64,000 bases of DNA from CAZUDI01 sp964618975 (lineage in GTDB: Bacteria; Desulfobacterota; Desulfomonilia; UBA1062). Below the pieces are notes generated by a model. That model was not told the DNA's origin. It saw only the letters and a program-made list of their open reading frames with translations, and made no database searches. The position numbers and the translations under genes are program-made. The DNA lies in NCBI GenBank assembly GCA_964618975.1, contig CAZUDI010000004.1, forward strand, positions 62,001-126,000, in the 5' to 3' direction. Positions 1 to 8,595 of this stretch are shown here, in pieces (the stretch's first letter is position 1; each line of letters opens with the position of its first letter).

Positions 1-1069
1 CTTCCCCTGGGCACTCCTGGGGTATTCCCAGCACGCCTTAACAAGCCTGATTCAGATCGCCGAGTTCGGCGGCGTGTACGTAATCAGCGGCCTGGTTATG
101 ATGGGCAACGTGTCCCTCATAAGCCTCAGACAGCGCGATTGGCGCCCCGTGATCGTCACGGCCGCTCTCGTCGGTGTGGGCCTTCTCTGGGGCCAATGGC
201 GCATGGACACGCTCCGTCTCGAGGGGCCGCCGCTCGTGGCCGGGATCGCCCAGGCCAACATCGCGCAGGAAGACAAGTGGCTACCCGAGATGGTGCAGCC
301 CACGATCGATACCTACACCCGGCTCACGCGGGAGGCCATCGAGCGGGGAGCCACGCTCGTCGTCTGGCCCGAGACGGCCTGCAACTTCTTCCTCTTCCGT
401 CAATGGCAGCCGACGCGGCAGATCATCACGCTCAGCGCGGACATCCCCGCCCGGCTACTTGCGGGCAGTCCGGCCGTGGATGACGGATGCTACTATAACC
501 GGGCCTGGCTGCTCGACAAAGGCAAGCTTATCGGATGGTATGACAAGGTGCATCTGGTACCCTTCGGGGAATATCTGCCGCTGGCGAAGCTTATCGAGCC
601 CTTCTTCAGTCGCCTCACCGTGGGGGTGAGCGATTTCTCCCGCGGAAAAACTCTGGCGCCCGTAGGGAAACTCGGCATACTCAACTGCTTCGAGAGCCTC
701 ATGCCCGACATGGCGCGCACCCTCGCCCAGCAGGGCGCCGCTGTCCTCGTGAACATCTCCAACGACGCCTGGTTCAAGACCTGGGCCACGCCGGAGCAGT
801 TACTGAGAATGACCAGCTTCCGGGCCATCGAGACACGGCGCTGGCTGCTGCGGCCGGTGAACCACGGCATCTCCGCCGTGATCGACCCTCAGGGGCGCAT
901 CGTATCCTCCCTGGGCCTCCTTCAGGAGGGCGTCCTTGTGGCCGAAATCACGCGCAGCGAGCACTTAAGCTTCTACACCCGCCACGGCAACACCCTGCCC
1001 TGGCTGTGGGCCGCCTTGAGCGTGCTTGCGGCATTGACAACCCTGGTGCGCAATGCTAAAGCCTCATGA
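1..1069 (+). CDS. lnt: Apolipoprotein N-acyltransferase, C-terminal part (gene begins before the window)
   Basis: This inner-membrane enzyme adds the third acyl chain to outer-membrane lipoproteins, using phospholipid as donor. The reading frame is open from base 2, so the N-terminal membrane segments lie off the left edge. The periplasmic nitrilase domain is visible with its expected catalytic residues: Glu in VVWPET (near 370), Lys in YDKVHLVPFGEY (near 543) and Cys in NCFES (near 687). A last hydrophobic helix (PWLWAALSVLAALTTLV) precedes the stop. The stop TGA overlaps the likely ATG of prfB (ATGA, 1066-1069), so the two genes are probably translationally coupled. Its presence argues for a Gram-negative cell envelope. 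Confidence 0.95.
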   Translation, partial: FPWALLGYSQHALTSLIQIAEFGGVYVISGLVMMGNVSLISLRQRDWRPVIVTAALVGVGLLWGQWRMDTLRLEGPPLVAGIAQANIAQEDKWLPEMVQPTIDTYTRLTREAIERGATLVVWPETACNFFLFRQWQPTRQIITLSADIPARLLAGSPAVDDGCYYNRAWLLDKGKLIGWYDKVHLVPFGEYLPLAKLIEPFFSRLTVGVSDFSRGKTLAPVGKLGILNCFESLMPDMARTLAQQGAAVLVNISNDAWFKTWATPEQLLRMTSFRAIETRRWLLRPVNHGISAVIDPQGRIVSSLGLLQEGVLVAEITRSEHLSFYTRHGNTLPWLWAALSVLAALTTLVRNAKAS

Positions 1070-2209
1070 CTATGATTACAGACTATCAGCACCACATAGA
1101 GACGCTTGGCCGCAAATACGACACCATCCGGAGTTATCTTTGAGATCCCCAAAAGACAGCAGCGCCTCGATTATCTAGACCACGAGCTCTCGAAGGCCGA
1201 CATCTGGAAAGAACCCGCCAAACTGCGCGAACTCCAGTCTGAAAAAACACGCATCGGCGACATCCTGTCCCACTGGGACAAGGTATCCTCGCTGTGGGAA
1301 GACCTGGAAGTCCTGATGGATCTCGCCCGCGAGGAGGACGACAGCTCCGTGGAAACCGACATCCGGCAGCTCATCCAGGAGCTCGAGCGCCGCATGAACA
1401 CTATCGAAAAGGCGCACGTGCTTTCGGGCAAGGACGATGCCAAAAGCACCTTCCTTGAGCTGCATGCCGGCGCCGGCGGCCTGGAGGCGCAGGACTGGGC
1501 CGAGATGCTCCTCCGTATGTATCTGCGGTACGCCGAGCAGAATGGCTTCAAGGCACACATCGTGGATATCCTGGCCGACGAGGAGGCCGGGATTAAGAGC
1601 GCCACGGTCGAGATTTCGGGTGAATGGGCCTATGGATACCTGAAGGGTGAAAGCGGGGTGCACCGCCTCGTACGCATCTCGCCCTTTGACTCCAACAAGC
1701 GCCGGCACACCTCGTTTGCCTCGATTATGGTCACCCCCGAGGTGGACGACGCCATCGACATCTCCATCGATGAAAAGGACCTGCGCATCGATACCTACCG
1801 CGCCAGCGGGCACGGCGGACAGCATGTCAACAAGACCGACTCGGCCGTGCGCATCACCCACCTGCCCACCGGTATCGTGGTGCAGTGCCAGAACGAGCGC
1901 TCCCAGCACAAGAACAAGGCCTTCGCCATGAAGGTCCTGGCCTCCAAGCTCTACGAACTCGAGGAGCTCAAGCTCAAGGAACGCCTCAACGAGCTGCAGA
2001 AGGACAAGAAGGAGATCGCCTGGGGCTCGCAGATTCGCTCGTACGTGCTGCAGCCCTACCAGCTGGTGAAGGATCACCGCACCAACCTCGAGGTGGGCAA
2101 CGTGGGCGCCGTGCTCGACGGGGATATCGCGCCCTTCATCGACGCCTATCTCCACCTCCTGGCAACCCCCGGAGAAAGCGATGCTCGACCTGATCAGAAC
2201 GCGTCGTAG
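1066..2209 (+). CDS. prfB: Peptide chain release factor 2, expressed through a programmed +1 frameshift
   Basis: RF2 reads UGA and UAA stop codons and triggers peptide release. The protein is built from two frames: 25 codons from ATG 1066 to CTT 1138-1140, an in-frame TGA at 1141-1143, then the +1 frame from GAG 1142 to the stop at 2209, giving about 380 residues. The N-terminal peptide ends RSYL before TGA, and TGA is codon 26, exactly as in Escherichia coli prfB. The body carries the stop-recognition motif SPF (SPFDSNKRRHTSF) and the GGQ loop (GHGGQHVNKTD). ATG 1072 is an alternative start in the same frame; 1066 is preferred for the ATGA overlap with lnt and the codon count. A start in the second frame only, for example TTG 1106, would lose the regulated leader. 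Confidence 0.95.
1129..1144 (+). promoter_or_regulatory. prfB +1 recoding site (CTT TGA G with upstream SD-like GGAG)
   Basis: The sequence CGGAGTTATCTTTGAG places a Shine-Dalgarno-like GGAG four bases ahead of the slippery CTT codon, followed by TGA. This matches the classical autoregulatory site: when RF2 is scarce the ribosome pauses at TGA and slips from CUU to UUU, continuing in the +1 frame. The site is seen directly; its function follows from the family. Confidence 0.93.
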
Positions 2210-2681
2210 CGTGCGCCGCTTCACATCCCGGGAGGTCCCCGAGGCCCTGGTGGAGGCCATCCTCGATGCCGGCCGCTGGGCCCCCTCCGGCAAGAACAAT
2301 CAGCCCTGGCGCTTCGCCGTCATCCGGGAGTCCTCGCTCAGAGAGGCCCTGGCCGGCCTCACACGCTACGGGGTCAGCGTGCGGCAGGCCCAGGTCCTCA
2401 TCGCCCTCTTTCTGGACACCGCAGCCAGCTACGACCGCACCAAGGACCTGCAGGCCTGCGGCGCCTGCCTGCAGAACATGCTCCTGGCGGCCCATGCCCT
2501 GGACCTCGGCGCGGTTTGGCTGGGAGAGATCCTGGCCCGCTCCGGGGAGGTCGCCCGCATGGTGGAGGCCCCGGCGCAGTACGAGCTCATGGCCATGCTG
2601 GCCCTGGGGTTCCCACGCGCTGACGGACGCACCACGACTGCTCGACGCTGTCTCGAAGAGCTCGTGTTCTTCCGGAAGTAG
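2181..2681 (+). CDS. Nitroreductase family flavoprotein
   Basis: This 166-residue protein belongs to the small FMN-dependent nitroreductase superfamily, which uses NAD(P)H to reduce nitro compounds, quinones or other substrates; the natural substrate cannot be read from the sequence. The N-terminal RRSVRRF, the WAPSGKNNQPWRF motif near residues 33-45, and the later LGAVWLG segment are typical FMN-binding landmarks. Its ATG lies inside prfB, giving a 29-base overlap, and is preceded by a good ribosome binding site (GGAG, six bases from ATG), so it is probably cotranscribed and coupled. It ends just before a palindrome-rich junction with a convergent gene. Confidence 0.88.
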   Translation: MLDLIRTRRSVRRFTSREVPEALVEAILDAGRWAPSGKNNQPWRFAVIRESSLREALAGLTRYGVSVRQAQVLIALFLDTAASYDRTKDLQACGACLQNMLLAAHALDLGAVWLGEILARSGEVARMVEAPAQYELMAMLALGFPRADGRTTTARRCLEELVFFRK

Positions 2682-2717
2682 CCCCTTTCCCGGCCGAGGC
2701 TGCTCTCGCCTGGCGGA

Positions 2718-4766
2718 TCAGCGCTCGGGTGCTCCGGTTGGCAGCCCCTCCTGCGCCGGCACGTGCCGCGCTGCGGCGGGCGCCGCAGGCAGGGATACCC
2801 CCGGTGTCTCCCTGCCTCTGGGGTACCCTGCCCCCGTCGCCCGCCGCCTAAGCTCCTCCCGGTCGATAAAATCGAGCCCCAGGGCGTCAAGGGTCTTCTG
2901 TGTGGGGATCCCGTTCTCGTCCCAGCCGCGCAGGCGATAGTACTTGGGGAGCATACGCCCCAGCGGCACCACGGAATTCTTTTTTTGCGGGATCTGGCGC
3001 TCGTGGGTGAAGCGGCGAGCCAGGCGGTCCTGACGGGCATCAACACCTTCCCTCAGGTTGAACATGCGCTCCAGGGTATAACCCCGCGCGCCGATCTGAA
3101 AAAATCGGCCGAATTTCATGGGCATGCCCGTGGCCAGCTCGAGGGCCTTGGTATGGGGCAGCAGCGGGATGTGGAAGCCCATGAGGGCACGCGGGAGTTT
3201 GAGGATCAGATCCACCGAGGCATAGGAATAGGTGAGCAAGGCGCTCACCGCGGCCGCGGCGATGCGGCTGCCGGGCACCTTGAAGGCCAGACCCGGAATG
3301 AAGGTCCACGAGGTAAACAGGCAGTTGCCGGCGGCGCTGATGGCCGCCAGAAGATTCTGGTCGAGCACGGCGAAGCCGGGCTTGGAGCGCCAGTGATAGG
3401 GATTGAGCAACACGGGACCTGTGACCTCGAAATAGACCAGGTAGCCGCCGTCCAGGTGACAGGCCCCCCGGCTGGCCGTGGCATAACCCAGGCCGTGCCC
3501 TACACAGCCCCGCGGTTCGTAGGCCGCCATCTCCAGACCCTTGACGTGCGGGGCGAAATCTTTCCCGCCATAGCGCTCGGAGAGGCTACGTACCCCCTCG
3601 GCCAGCTCATCCCCCACCCCCCGCCGGTAGGCGATGTCCTCGATGACTTGGGCGATGTTGTCCTTTTTTCCGAACTCGATGCCGCAATTCCACAGGCCGC
3701 GCTCTTGAAGCTCGGCGGCGAAGCCGATCACCGTTCCAGCGCTGATACTGTCCATGCCCAGCAGGTCGAGCTGGTAGTTCCAGTGGATGATGGCCTCGAG
3801 ATCGTTGATCATGAGGTTCGAACCCAGGAGGCAGAGGATCTCGTATTCGGGGCCCTTGACCTCGCGGCCGTCAATCTCCACCACGCGGCCGCAGCGGATC
3901 GGGCAGGTGACGCATCCGGAATTCTTGACGAGGAATTCCTCTGCCAGCCGCTCGCCACTGAGGAGCTGTGCATCCTGATAATGGCCACTGGAGAAATTTT
4001 TCGTGGGCAGGGCGTTGCGGTCCGACAGGGGTTTCAAAAAGCCCGCCGTGCCGTATTTAGGGGCCAGATCCCCGGTGGCGGGATGGGCCTTGAGCATCTC
4101 GATCCAGGCCTTGTAGTGGGCCTTCAATCTCTCGGGGTCATGCACCTTGGGCTTCTGCGTGCCGCGCGCCACGACCCCCTTGAGGTTCTTGGAACCCATG
4201 ACCGCGCCCATGCCGGTCCTTCCGTGGCAGCGCTCCTGCGAGACGGCGCTGGCGTATTTCACCAGGTGTTCCCCGGCCGGACCGATGGCGAGTGTGCCGC
4301 CTTTGCCCATTAGACCTTGGGTTACCTGGGTATCCTTGCCCCACAGGTGTGTAGCGTCGAGGATCTTCACCTGCGCATCATCGACCTCGATGAAGACCGG
4401 CCCTGGCGCGCGTCCGCGAATGAGCATGCCATCCCATCCGGCGCGTTTCAGGTGCAGCCCCAGGTTACCCCCGCTGTTGGAATGGCCGATACATCCGGTC
4501 AGCGGGCTCTTGGCCGAAATGTCATAGCGGCTAGACGAGGGGGCCCCCGTCCCGGTAAGTGGTCCGGTCATGATCACGAGGATGTTCTCCGGGGAAAGCG
4601 GATCCACCCCGGGGGCGAGCTCGTCGAAGAGGATCTTGGTGGAGAGGAAACGCGACCCTAAAAAGAGCTCGCGATCCCGGTCGGAGACCTCATACTCCCC
4701 GATCGCGCCGCTCGTGAGATCGATATCCAAGACCCTGCCGGTATATGCCTGGTATGCACTTGCCAT
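2718..4766 (-). CDS. Aldehyde:ferredoxin oxidoreductase (tungsten/molybdenum pterin enzyme)
   Basis: The 682-residue protein is an AOR-family enzyme, a cytoplasmic anaerobic enzyme that oxidises aldehydes to acids, or reduces acids, with ferredoxin, using a tungsten- or molybdenum-bispterin and one [4Fe-4S] cluster. The cluster ligands are visible as C285-x2-C288-x3-C292 and C482 (GNCLFTSW). The N-terminal domain has the family's GSRFLSTKILFDEL and TGTGAPSSSRYDISAKSPLTG segments, and AYEPRG near 415 is the region that holds the pterin. The last 40 or so residues (after DFIDREELRRR) are Gly/Pro/Ala-rich, unlike the family, and are encoded by a cluster of palindromes, so the original stop may have been lost. 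The start has a strong AAGGAGG site. Substrate and metal cannot be decided from the sequence. Confidence 0.93.
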   Translation of the reverse strand: MASAYQAYTGRVLDIDLTSGAIGEYEVSDRDRELFLGSRFLSTKILFDELAPGVDPLSPENILVIMTGPLTGTGAPSSSRYDISAKSPLTGCIGHSNSGGNLGLHLKRAGWDGMLIRGRAPGPVFIEVDDAQVKILDATHLWGKDTQVTQGLMGKGGTLAIGPAGEHLVKYASAVSQERCHGRTGMGAVMGSKNLKGVVARGTQKPKVHDPERLKAHYKAWIEMLKAHPATGDLAPKYGTAGFLKPLSDRNALPTKNFSSGHYQDAQLLSGERLAEEFLVKNSGCVTCPIRCGRVVEIDGREVKGPEYEILCLLGSNLMINDLEAIIHWNYQLDLLGMDSISAGTVIGFAAELQERGLWNCGIEFGKKDNIAQVIEDIAYRRGVGDELAEGVRSLSERYGGKDFAPHVKGLEMAAYEPRGCVGHGLGYATASRGACHLDGGYLVYFEVTGPVLLNPYHWRSKPGFAVLDQNLLAAISAAGNCLFTSWTFIPGLAFKVPGSRIAAAAVSALLTYSYASVDLILKLPRALMGFHIPLLPHTKALELATGMPMKFGRFFQIGARGYTLERMFNLREGVDARQDRLARRFTHERQIPQKKNSVVPLGRMLPKYYRLRGWDENGIPTQKTLDALGLDFIDREELRRRATGAGYPRGRETPGVSLPAAPAAARHVPAQEGLPTGAPER
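2757..2832. repeat. Cluster of GC-rich palindromes at the convergent nitroreductase/AOR junction
   Basis: Several inverted repeats sit side by side. CGGCACGTGCCG is a perfect 12-base palindrome (2757-2768). CTGCGGCG and CGCCGCAG (2771-2778 and 2781-2788) form an 8-bp stem. GGCAGGGA at 2788-2795 pairs with TCCCTGCC at 2809-2816, or alternatively, extended by TACCCC and with one bulge, with GGGGTACCCTGCC at 2820-2832. No T-tract follows. The cluster encodes the atypical tail of the AOR protein. It may act as a bidirectional terminator or be a REP-like element. Confidence 0.6.
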
Positions 4767-4821
4767 GAGAAATCCTCCTTTTGTTTCGAACGGGTGACTG
4801 CATCCCCCACTGAATACCCCC

Positions 4822-4850
4822 TATGTAACGACAAAGCGCGTATCTGTAAA
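4822..4850 (-). promoter_or_regulatory. Putative AOR promoter, with ModE-like half-site over the -10 box
   Basis: On the minus strand TTTACA (4850-4845) and TACATA (4827-4822) are separated by 17 bases, a fair sigma-70 type promoter about 55-80 bases before the AOR start. The -10 box lies in CGTTACATA (4830-4822), which differs by one base from CGTTATATA upstream of DUF364-moaA (11990-11982). Shared control by a metal-responsive regulator is an inference. Confidence 0.45.
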
Positions 4851-4871
4851 GCATATTTATTTCCGTTCCGG

Positions 4872-4895
4872 AAAAACCCGCCCTTAAGGGACGGG
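4872..4895 (-). terminator. Hairpin followed by a T-run on the minus strand, upstream of the AOR promoter
   Basis: CCCG-CCCTTAAGGG-A-CGGG (4877-4895 on the plus strand) folds into a stem with one bulge. Read on the minus strand it is followed by TTTTT (4876-4872), as in an intrinsic terminator. No minus-strand gene lies upstream, so it may insulate AOR from antisense transcription of rmuC, end a small RNA, or be a remnant of a mobile element end. Confidence 0.5.
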
Positions 4896-5048
4896 CCTCG
4901 CTTGTGGCGAACACCGCTTCCGTGGTATATCCTCCCATATTCTCAAATGGTTAATCGCTATGGGTCGAATTCCCCCGCCGCTGGCGGCTTATGGGGGGCT
5001 CCAGGACACACCCTGGGGTTCATGCCCATGAAAGAAAGGGGTTCCCGG

Positions 5049-6488
5049 ATGGAATGGCAGGCGCTCCTCATCGGCATCCTGGCCGGCTCAGGTACGGTCC
5101 TCATTGCGCTCTTGTTGCGTCAGAAAGGCATCTGGGCGCAGATTGCCCGTCTCGAGCAACTCGTCGTACGCATCCCCGAACTGGAGGCGCTCCACCGGGA
5201 GGATCTCTCCCGGTGCGAGGCGCTGCTGAGCGCTAACACGGCCCTGGAAAAGAAGGCAGCCGAACAGGCCGCCCTCGCCTGCGAGCGCCTCGCCCAGATC
5301 GCCACACTGCACGCCGAGCGCGAGGCGGCGCGCCAGGAAATCGAGCAGTTGCAGGGCCGTGTCGCCACCTGCTCGGCCCGCATCGCCGAGCTCGAGGTCC
5401 TTCGCGAACAGGAAGTCCGGCAGGGTGATGAAAAAATCACCCTGCTTATGGAGGCCCGCACCCAGCTGAAGGAGGAATTCCAAAACCTTTCCCGGCGCAT
5501 CTTCGACGAAAGGACCTCCAGCCTGAGTGAACACAGCCGCGCACAGCTCGAGGGCGTGCTGAGCCCCCTGCGCGAACAGCTGGGCGAGTTCAAGCGGCGC
5601 ATTGACGACGTGCATGACCGGGAGTCCCGGGATCGGGCCGCACTGCGCCAGGAGCTCTCCCATCTGCGGGACCTCAATACCTCCATCGGCCGGGAGGCCG
5701 TAAACCTCACCCGGGCCTTGAAGGGCGACTCCAAGGCGCGGGGCACCTGGGGCGAAGTGATCCTGAAACGTCTCCTCGAGGAATCGGGGCTGTGTCGGGG
5801 CCGTGAATACGAGCCCCAGGTATCCCTGCCAGACGCGCACGGCAAACGATATCAGCCCGACGTCATCGTACACCTGCCCGAGGACAGGGACGTCATCATC
5901 GATGCCAAGGTCTCCCTCAACGCCTATGAACGCTATTGCTCGGCCGAAGATGACCAGGGGCGCTCCACCGCATTGCGCGAGCATCTTTCCTCGTTGCGCA
6001 CCCACATTCGCGAATTGAGCACCAAGAACTACGCCGATCTTCCGGGGCTGCGTTCCCTGGACTTCGTGCTCATGTTCATCCCGGTTGAATCGGCCTTCCT
6101 GGCCGCCCTTGAAGGCGAGCACGGCCTCTTTACGGAGGCCCTTGATAAAGACATCGTCCTCGTCTCGCCCTCCACCCTGCTGGTGACCCTCAGAATCATC
6201 CACACCATCTGGCAGGATGAGTACCAGCACACGCATGCCCAAGAGATCGCCAAACGGGCCGGGGACCTCTACGATCATTTCGTGCGCTTCGTCAATGCGC
6301 TCGAGGAGATCGGCCGGCATTTGGAAAAGGCCCAGGCGGCCTATGATCTGGCCCACAAACGACTCGCGAGCGGGAAGGGCAACCTCGTCAGCCGCACCGC
6401 GGCCCTCAAACAGCTGGGGGTGAAGGCCAAGCGCGAGCTGCCGCCCGCTCTCGCAGCCGTCACCCCCGGTGATGGCTGCGAGGACTGA
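5049..6488 (+). CDS. rmuC: DNA recombination protein RmuC
   Basis: This 479-residue RmuC-family protein is thought to act with DNA recombination intermediates; in E. coli its loss raises inversion between short repeats. The N-terminus is one membrane-spanning helix (ALLIGILAGSGTVLIALLL), followed by a long coiled coil to about residue 220 and the conserved nuclease-like domain with GTWGEVILKRLLEESGL and YQPDVIVHLPEDRDVIIDAKVSL, where Asp and Asp-x-Lys fit a restriction-endonuclease fold. ATG 5049 is chosen because it has AGGGG nine bases upstream and begins just before the membrane helix; the open frame reaches back to 4794 without a better start. A weak possible promoter is TTGTGG (4902-4907) and TATATC (4926-4931). 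Confidence 0.93.
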   Translation: MEWQALLIGILAGSGTVLIALLLRQKGIWAQIARLEQLVVRIPELEALHREDLSRCEALLSANTALEKKAAEQAALACERLAQIATLHAEREAARQEIEQLQGRVATCSARIAELEVLREQEVRQGDEKITLLMEARTQLKEEFQNLSRRIFDERTSSLSEHSRAQLEGVLSPLREQLGEFKRRIDDVHDRESRDRAALRQELSHLRDLNTSIGREAVNLTRALKGDSKARGTWGEVILKRLLEESGLCRGREYEPQVSLPDAHGKRYQPDVIVHLPEDRDVIIDAKVSLNAYERYCSAEDDQGRSTALREHLSSLRTHIRELSTKNYADLPGLRSLDFVLMFIPVESAFLAALEGEHGLFTEALDKDIVLVSPSTLLVTLRIIHTIWQDEYQHTHAQEIAKRAGDLYDHFVRFVNALEEIGRHLEKAQAAYDLAHKRLASGKGNLVSRTAALKQLGVKAKRELPPALAAVTPGDGCED

Positions 6489-6821
6489 GCCGCGGCATGC
6501 GTTCCCCGGGGGAAGAGCGTCCGAATAGGGCCTAAGCCAAGGCTTTTCCGTATGATCCGGATGCCATGCGCTGGTGCACTCCGACGCCGAGGGCCCTGAC
6601 TCTGTGGGTCGGCCAGTCCTTCCTCCCGTTGCCCTCACGTGCCTTGTGCGCCTAATATGAGGAAGGATCCCTGTGGAAGTAGCCCCCCTCTCTCCGCTCT
6701 TTCCCCTGCCACCTGTGTGATCTTTCCCATTGACCACACAGGGTGTATGCAGTTATTTTCCTGAGGTGGATGGCCTCTACACGGAGGGTCAGGTCAGAGG
6801 TCAAAGGAAGGGGATGCTCAC
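6489..6821. other. Intergenic region between rmuC and the exonuclease III gene
   Basis: This 333-base gap holds no convincing gene. Just after the rmuC stop TTCCCC and GGGGAA form a short inverted repeat around 6501-6514 without a T-tract, which may help end the rmuC transcript. The right end holds the promoter listed at 6730-6758 and the ribosome binding site GGAAGGGG before ATG 6822. I see nothing else in the middle. Confidence 0.6.
6730..6758 (+). promoter_or_regulatory. Putative promoter of the exonuclease III gene
   Basis: TTGACC (6730-6735) and TTATTT (6753-6758) are separated by 17 bases, 64 bases before the ATG. The spacing and the -35 box are good; the -10 box is moderate. Confidence 0.5.
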
Positions 6822-7580
6822 ATGCGACTACTCTCATGGAACGTCAACGGGATCCGGGCGGCCCTCAAGAACGGGTTGCTCGAGTTCATGGCGCAGGAGG
6901 TACCGGATGTCCTCTGCCTGCAGGAGACCAAGGCCCTGCCGGAGCAGGTGACCCTTGACCTTAAGGGTTACCATGCCTACTGGAACAGCGCCGAAAGAAA
7001 GGGCTACTCGGGCACTGCGGTCTTCAGCCGCCGGGAACCTGTCGCGGTCACCTATGGCATGGGAGAAGCACAGCACGACCGCGAAGGCCGCATCATCACC
7101 CTCGATCTGGAGGACTTTTTCCTCGTAAATGTCTACACGCCCAATGCCGGCCAGGGGCTCGTGCGTCTCGCATACCGCATGGAATGGGATCGGGCCTTCC
7201 TCGCTTATCTCTCCACCCTGGAGCGCACCAAGCCCGTAATCTTCTGCGGTGACCTGAACGTGGCCCACACCGAAATCGACCTGAAAAATCCCAAGGCCAA
7301 CGAGCGCAACGCCGGATTTACCCTGGAGGAACGCCAGGGCTTCGAAGGCTATCTGACCCAGGGATACATCGATACCTTCCGGGAATTCAACAAGGATCCG
7401 GGCCATTACACCTGGTGGTCCTACCGTTTCCATGCCCGCGCCAAGGATATCGGGTGGCGGATTGACTACTTCTGCCTCTCCCCTGTGCTCCGAGACCGCC
7501 TCCAGGACGCCTTCATCCTCAAGCAGGTCCAAGGCTCGGATCACTGTCCGGTGGGGATCCGCCTTTCGGACACCGCCTGA
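6822..7580 (+). CDS. xthA: Exodeoxyribonuclease III (class II AP endonuclease)
   Basis: This 252-residue enzyme cleaves abasic sites and trims 3' ends in base-excision repair. The exonuclease-endonuclease-phosphatase fold is clear from end to end: SWNVNGIRA at the N-terminus, metal ligand Glu35 in LQETKA, the GDLNVAHTEIDLKNPK loop with Asp and Asn of the active site, and the C-terminal GSDHCPVGI with catalytic Asp-His. Length and motifs match the bacterial ExoA/XthA type. It is flanked by its own promoter and ends 19 bases from a convergent hydrolase gene. Confidence 0.96.
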   Translation: MRLLSWNVNGIRAALKNGLLEFMAQEVPDVLCLQETKALPEQVTLDLKGYHAYWNSAERKGYSGTAVFSRREPVAVTYGMGEAQHDREGRIITLDLEDFFLVNVYTPNAGQGLVRLAYRMEWDRAFLAYLSTLERTKPVIFCGDLNVAHTEIDLKNPKANERNAGFTLEERQGFEGYLTQGYIDTFREFNKDPGHYTWWSYRFHARAKDIGWRIDYFCLSPVLRDRLQDAFILKQVQGSDHCPVGIRLSDTA

Positions 7581-7599
7581 GGTCTGCCCCGCGGGAGCG

Positions 7600-8463
7600 T
7601 CAGATCCGCTCGAGAAATTCGCAGATAAGCCGGGTTGTTTCCCGCGGCCTCTCCATGGGAATGAGATGCCCGGCCTCGGGGACCTGACGGAATTCACCCT
7701 GCGGGAAGAGGCCCGCCGCCTTGTGGAGATCGATATAGGACCGGTTTTCGCTCTCCTGCCCCTCGAGAATGAGCACCGGGCAGGAAACTCGGCCCAGCAC
7801 CGGCCAGGGGTCGAAGTGCATGCCGCCCATGAAGAGCGCCGCCTCGCGCCTCGGAGAACACACCAGCTTAAGCTCCCCGTCGTCGGCCTGGCGCATGCCA
7901 TGCTGCACATACAGGGAGAGCATCTCGTCATCCCAGCGGCGGAAAAGGGCCTTGGATCTCAGGTATTCTTCCGCCTCGGCGGTGCTCTGCCAATGGTCCC
8001 GGCGCCGGATGGACTTGGACGCCAGCGGATGTTCCTCGACTTTCAGCTGCACCCTGTAGAAATCCTGCGGCAAAAAGATGGGTTCGATGAGGATCATCCC
8101 GGGCGGCGTGAGTCCGTAAAGCCCGACGGCCAGAGCCAGGACCGTGGCCCCCATGGAATGCCCCACCAGCACGGCCCCTCCCAGATCGAGCCGGGCGCAG
8201 AAGGCAGCCAGATCCTGGGCGAGGATCATCCAGCTTAAGCCCCCGTCCTCCGGATCCGTCTGCCGGTGGTCACAGAAATACGGCGCCACGATACGGTGCG
8301 CGCGGCACAGGTCCCGGGCTATGGGGTGCCACATCCAGGGGCTGAATCCGGTGGCATGCAGCATGAGGATGGCCGGCGGTGCGCCCCCGTATTCCAGATA
8401 CTGCAGGCTCACGTCATCGATGGTCTGGCTGAGGACCTTAGGTGCTTGACCCCTGCCCCTCAT
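7600..8463 (-). CDS. Alpha/beta hydrolase
   Basis: This 287-residue single-domain hydrolase has the nucleophile elbow GHSMG (Ser103) and a C-terminal His in EAGHLIPMERP (near residue 265), with an HATGF oxyanion segment near residue 36. There is no signal peptide, so it is probably cytoplasmic. The family includes esterases, lipases, epoxide hydrolases and C-C hydrolases, and the substrate cannot be inferred. The ATG at 8463 follows a good GGGAG site. It lies downstream of the DUF362 gene on the same strand after 132 bases, so cotranscription is possible but not shown. Confidence 0.88.
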   Translation of the reverse strand: MRGRGQAPKVLSQTIDDVSLQYLEYGGAPPAILMLHATGFSPWMWHPIARDLCRAHRIVAPYFCDHRQTDPEDGGLSWMILAQDLAAFCARLDLGGAVLVGHSMGATVLALAVGLYGLTPPGMILIEPIFLPQDFYRVQLKVEEHPLASKSIRRRDHWQSTAEAEEYLRSKALFRRWDDEMLSLYVQHGMRQADDGELKLVCSPRREAALFMGGMHFDPWPVLGRVSCPVLILEGQESENRSYIDLHKAAGLFPQGEFRQVPEAGHLIPMERPRETTRLICEFLERI

Positions 8464-8595
8464 CCGAGTTCTCCCTGAAACATGGCGGTCTCCCCTTCTG
8501 CGGATGGGCTCAAATTTGCCCCTTTGTCAGGTTATATAACTCCTCACCCCGGGGTTGACATCCACGTGGCAGGCGATTGCACCCCGGCACCAAGG

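Noticed and set aside
4690..4938. A small minus-strand frame running from upstream into the AOR start
   Set aside because: It spans a terminator-like hairpin and the AOR promoter and ends in another frame of AOR; probably not coding.
5088..6737. A 549-codon open frame antisense to rmuC
   Set aside because: Composition is that of a shadow frame, and the plus-strand rmuC has full family motifs.
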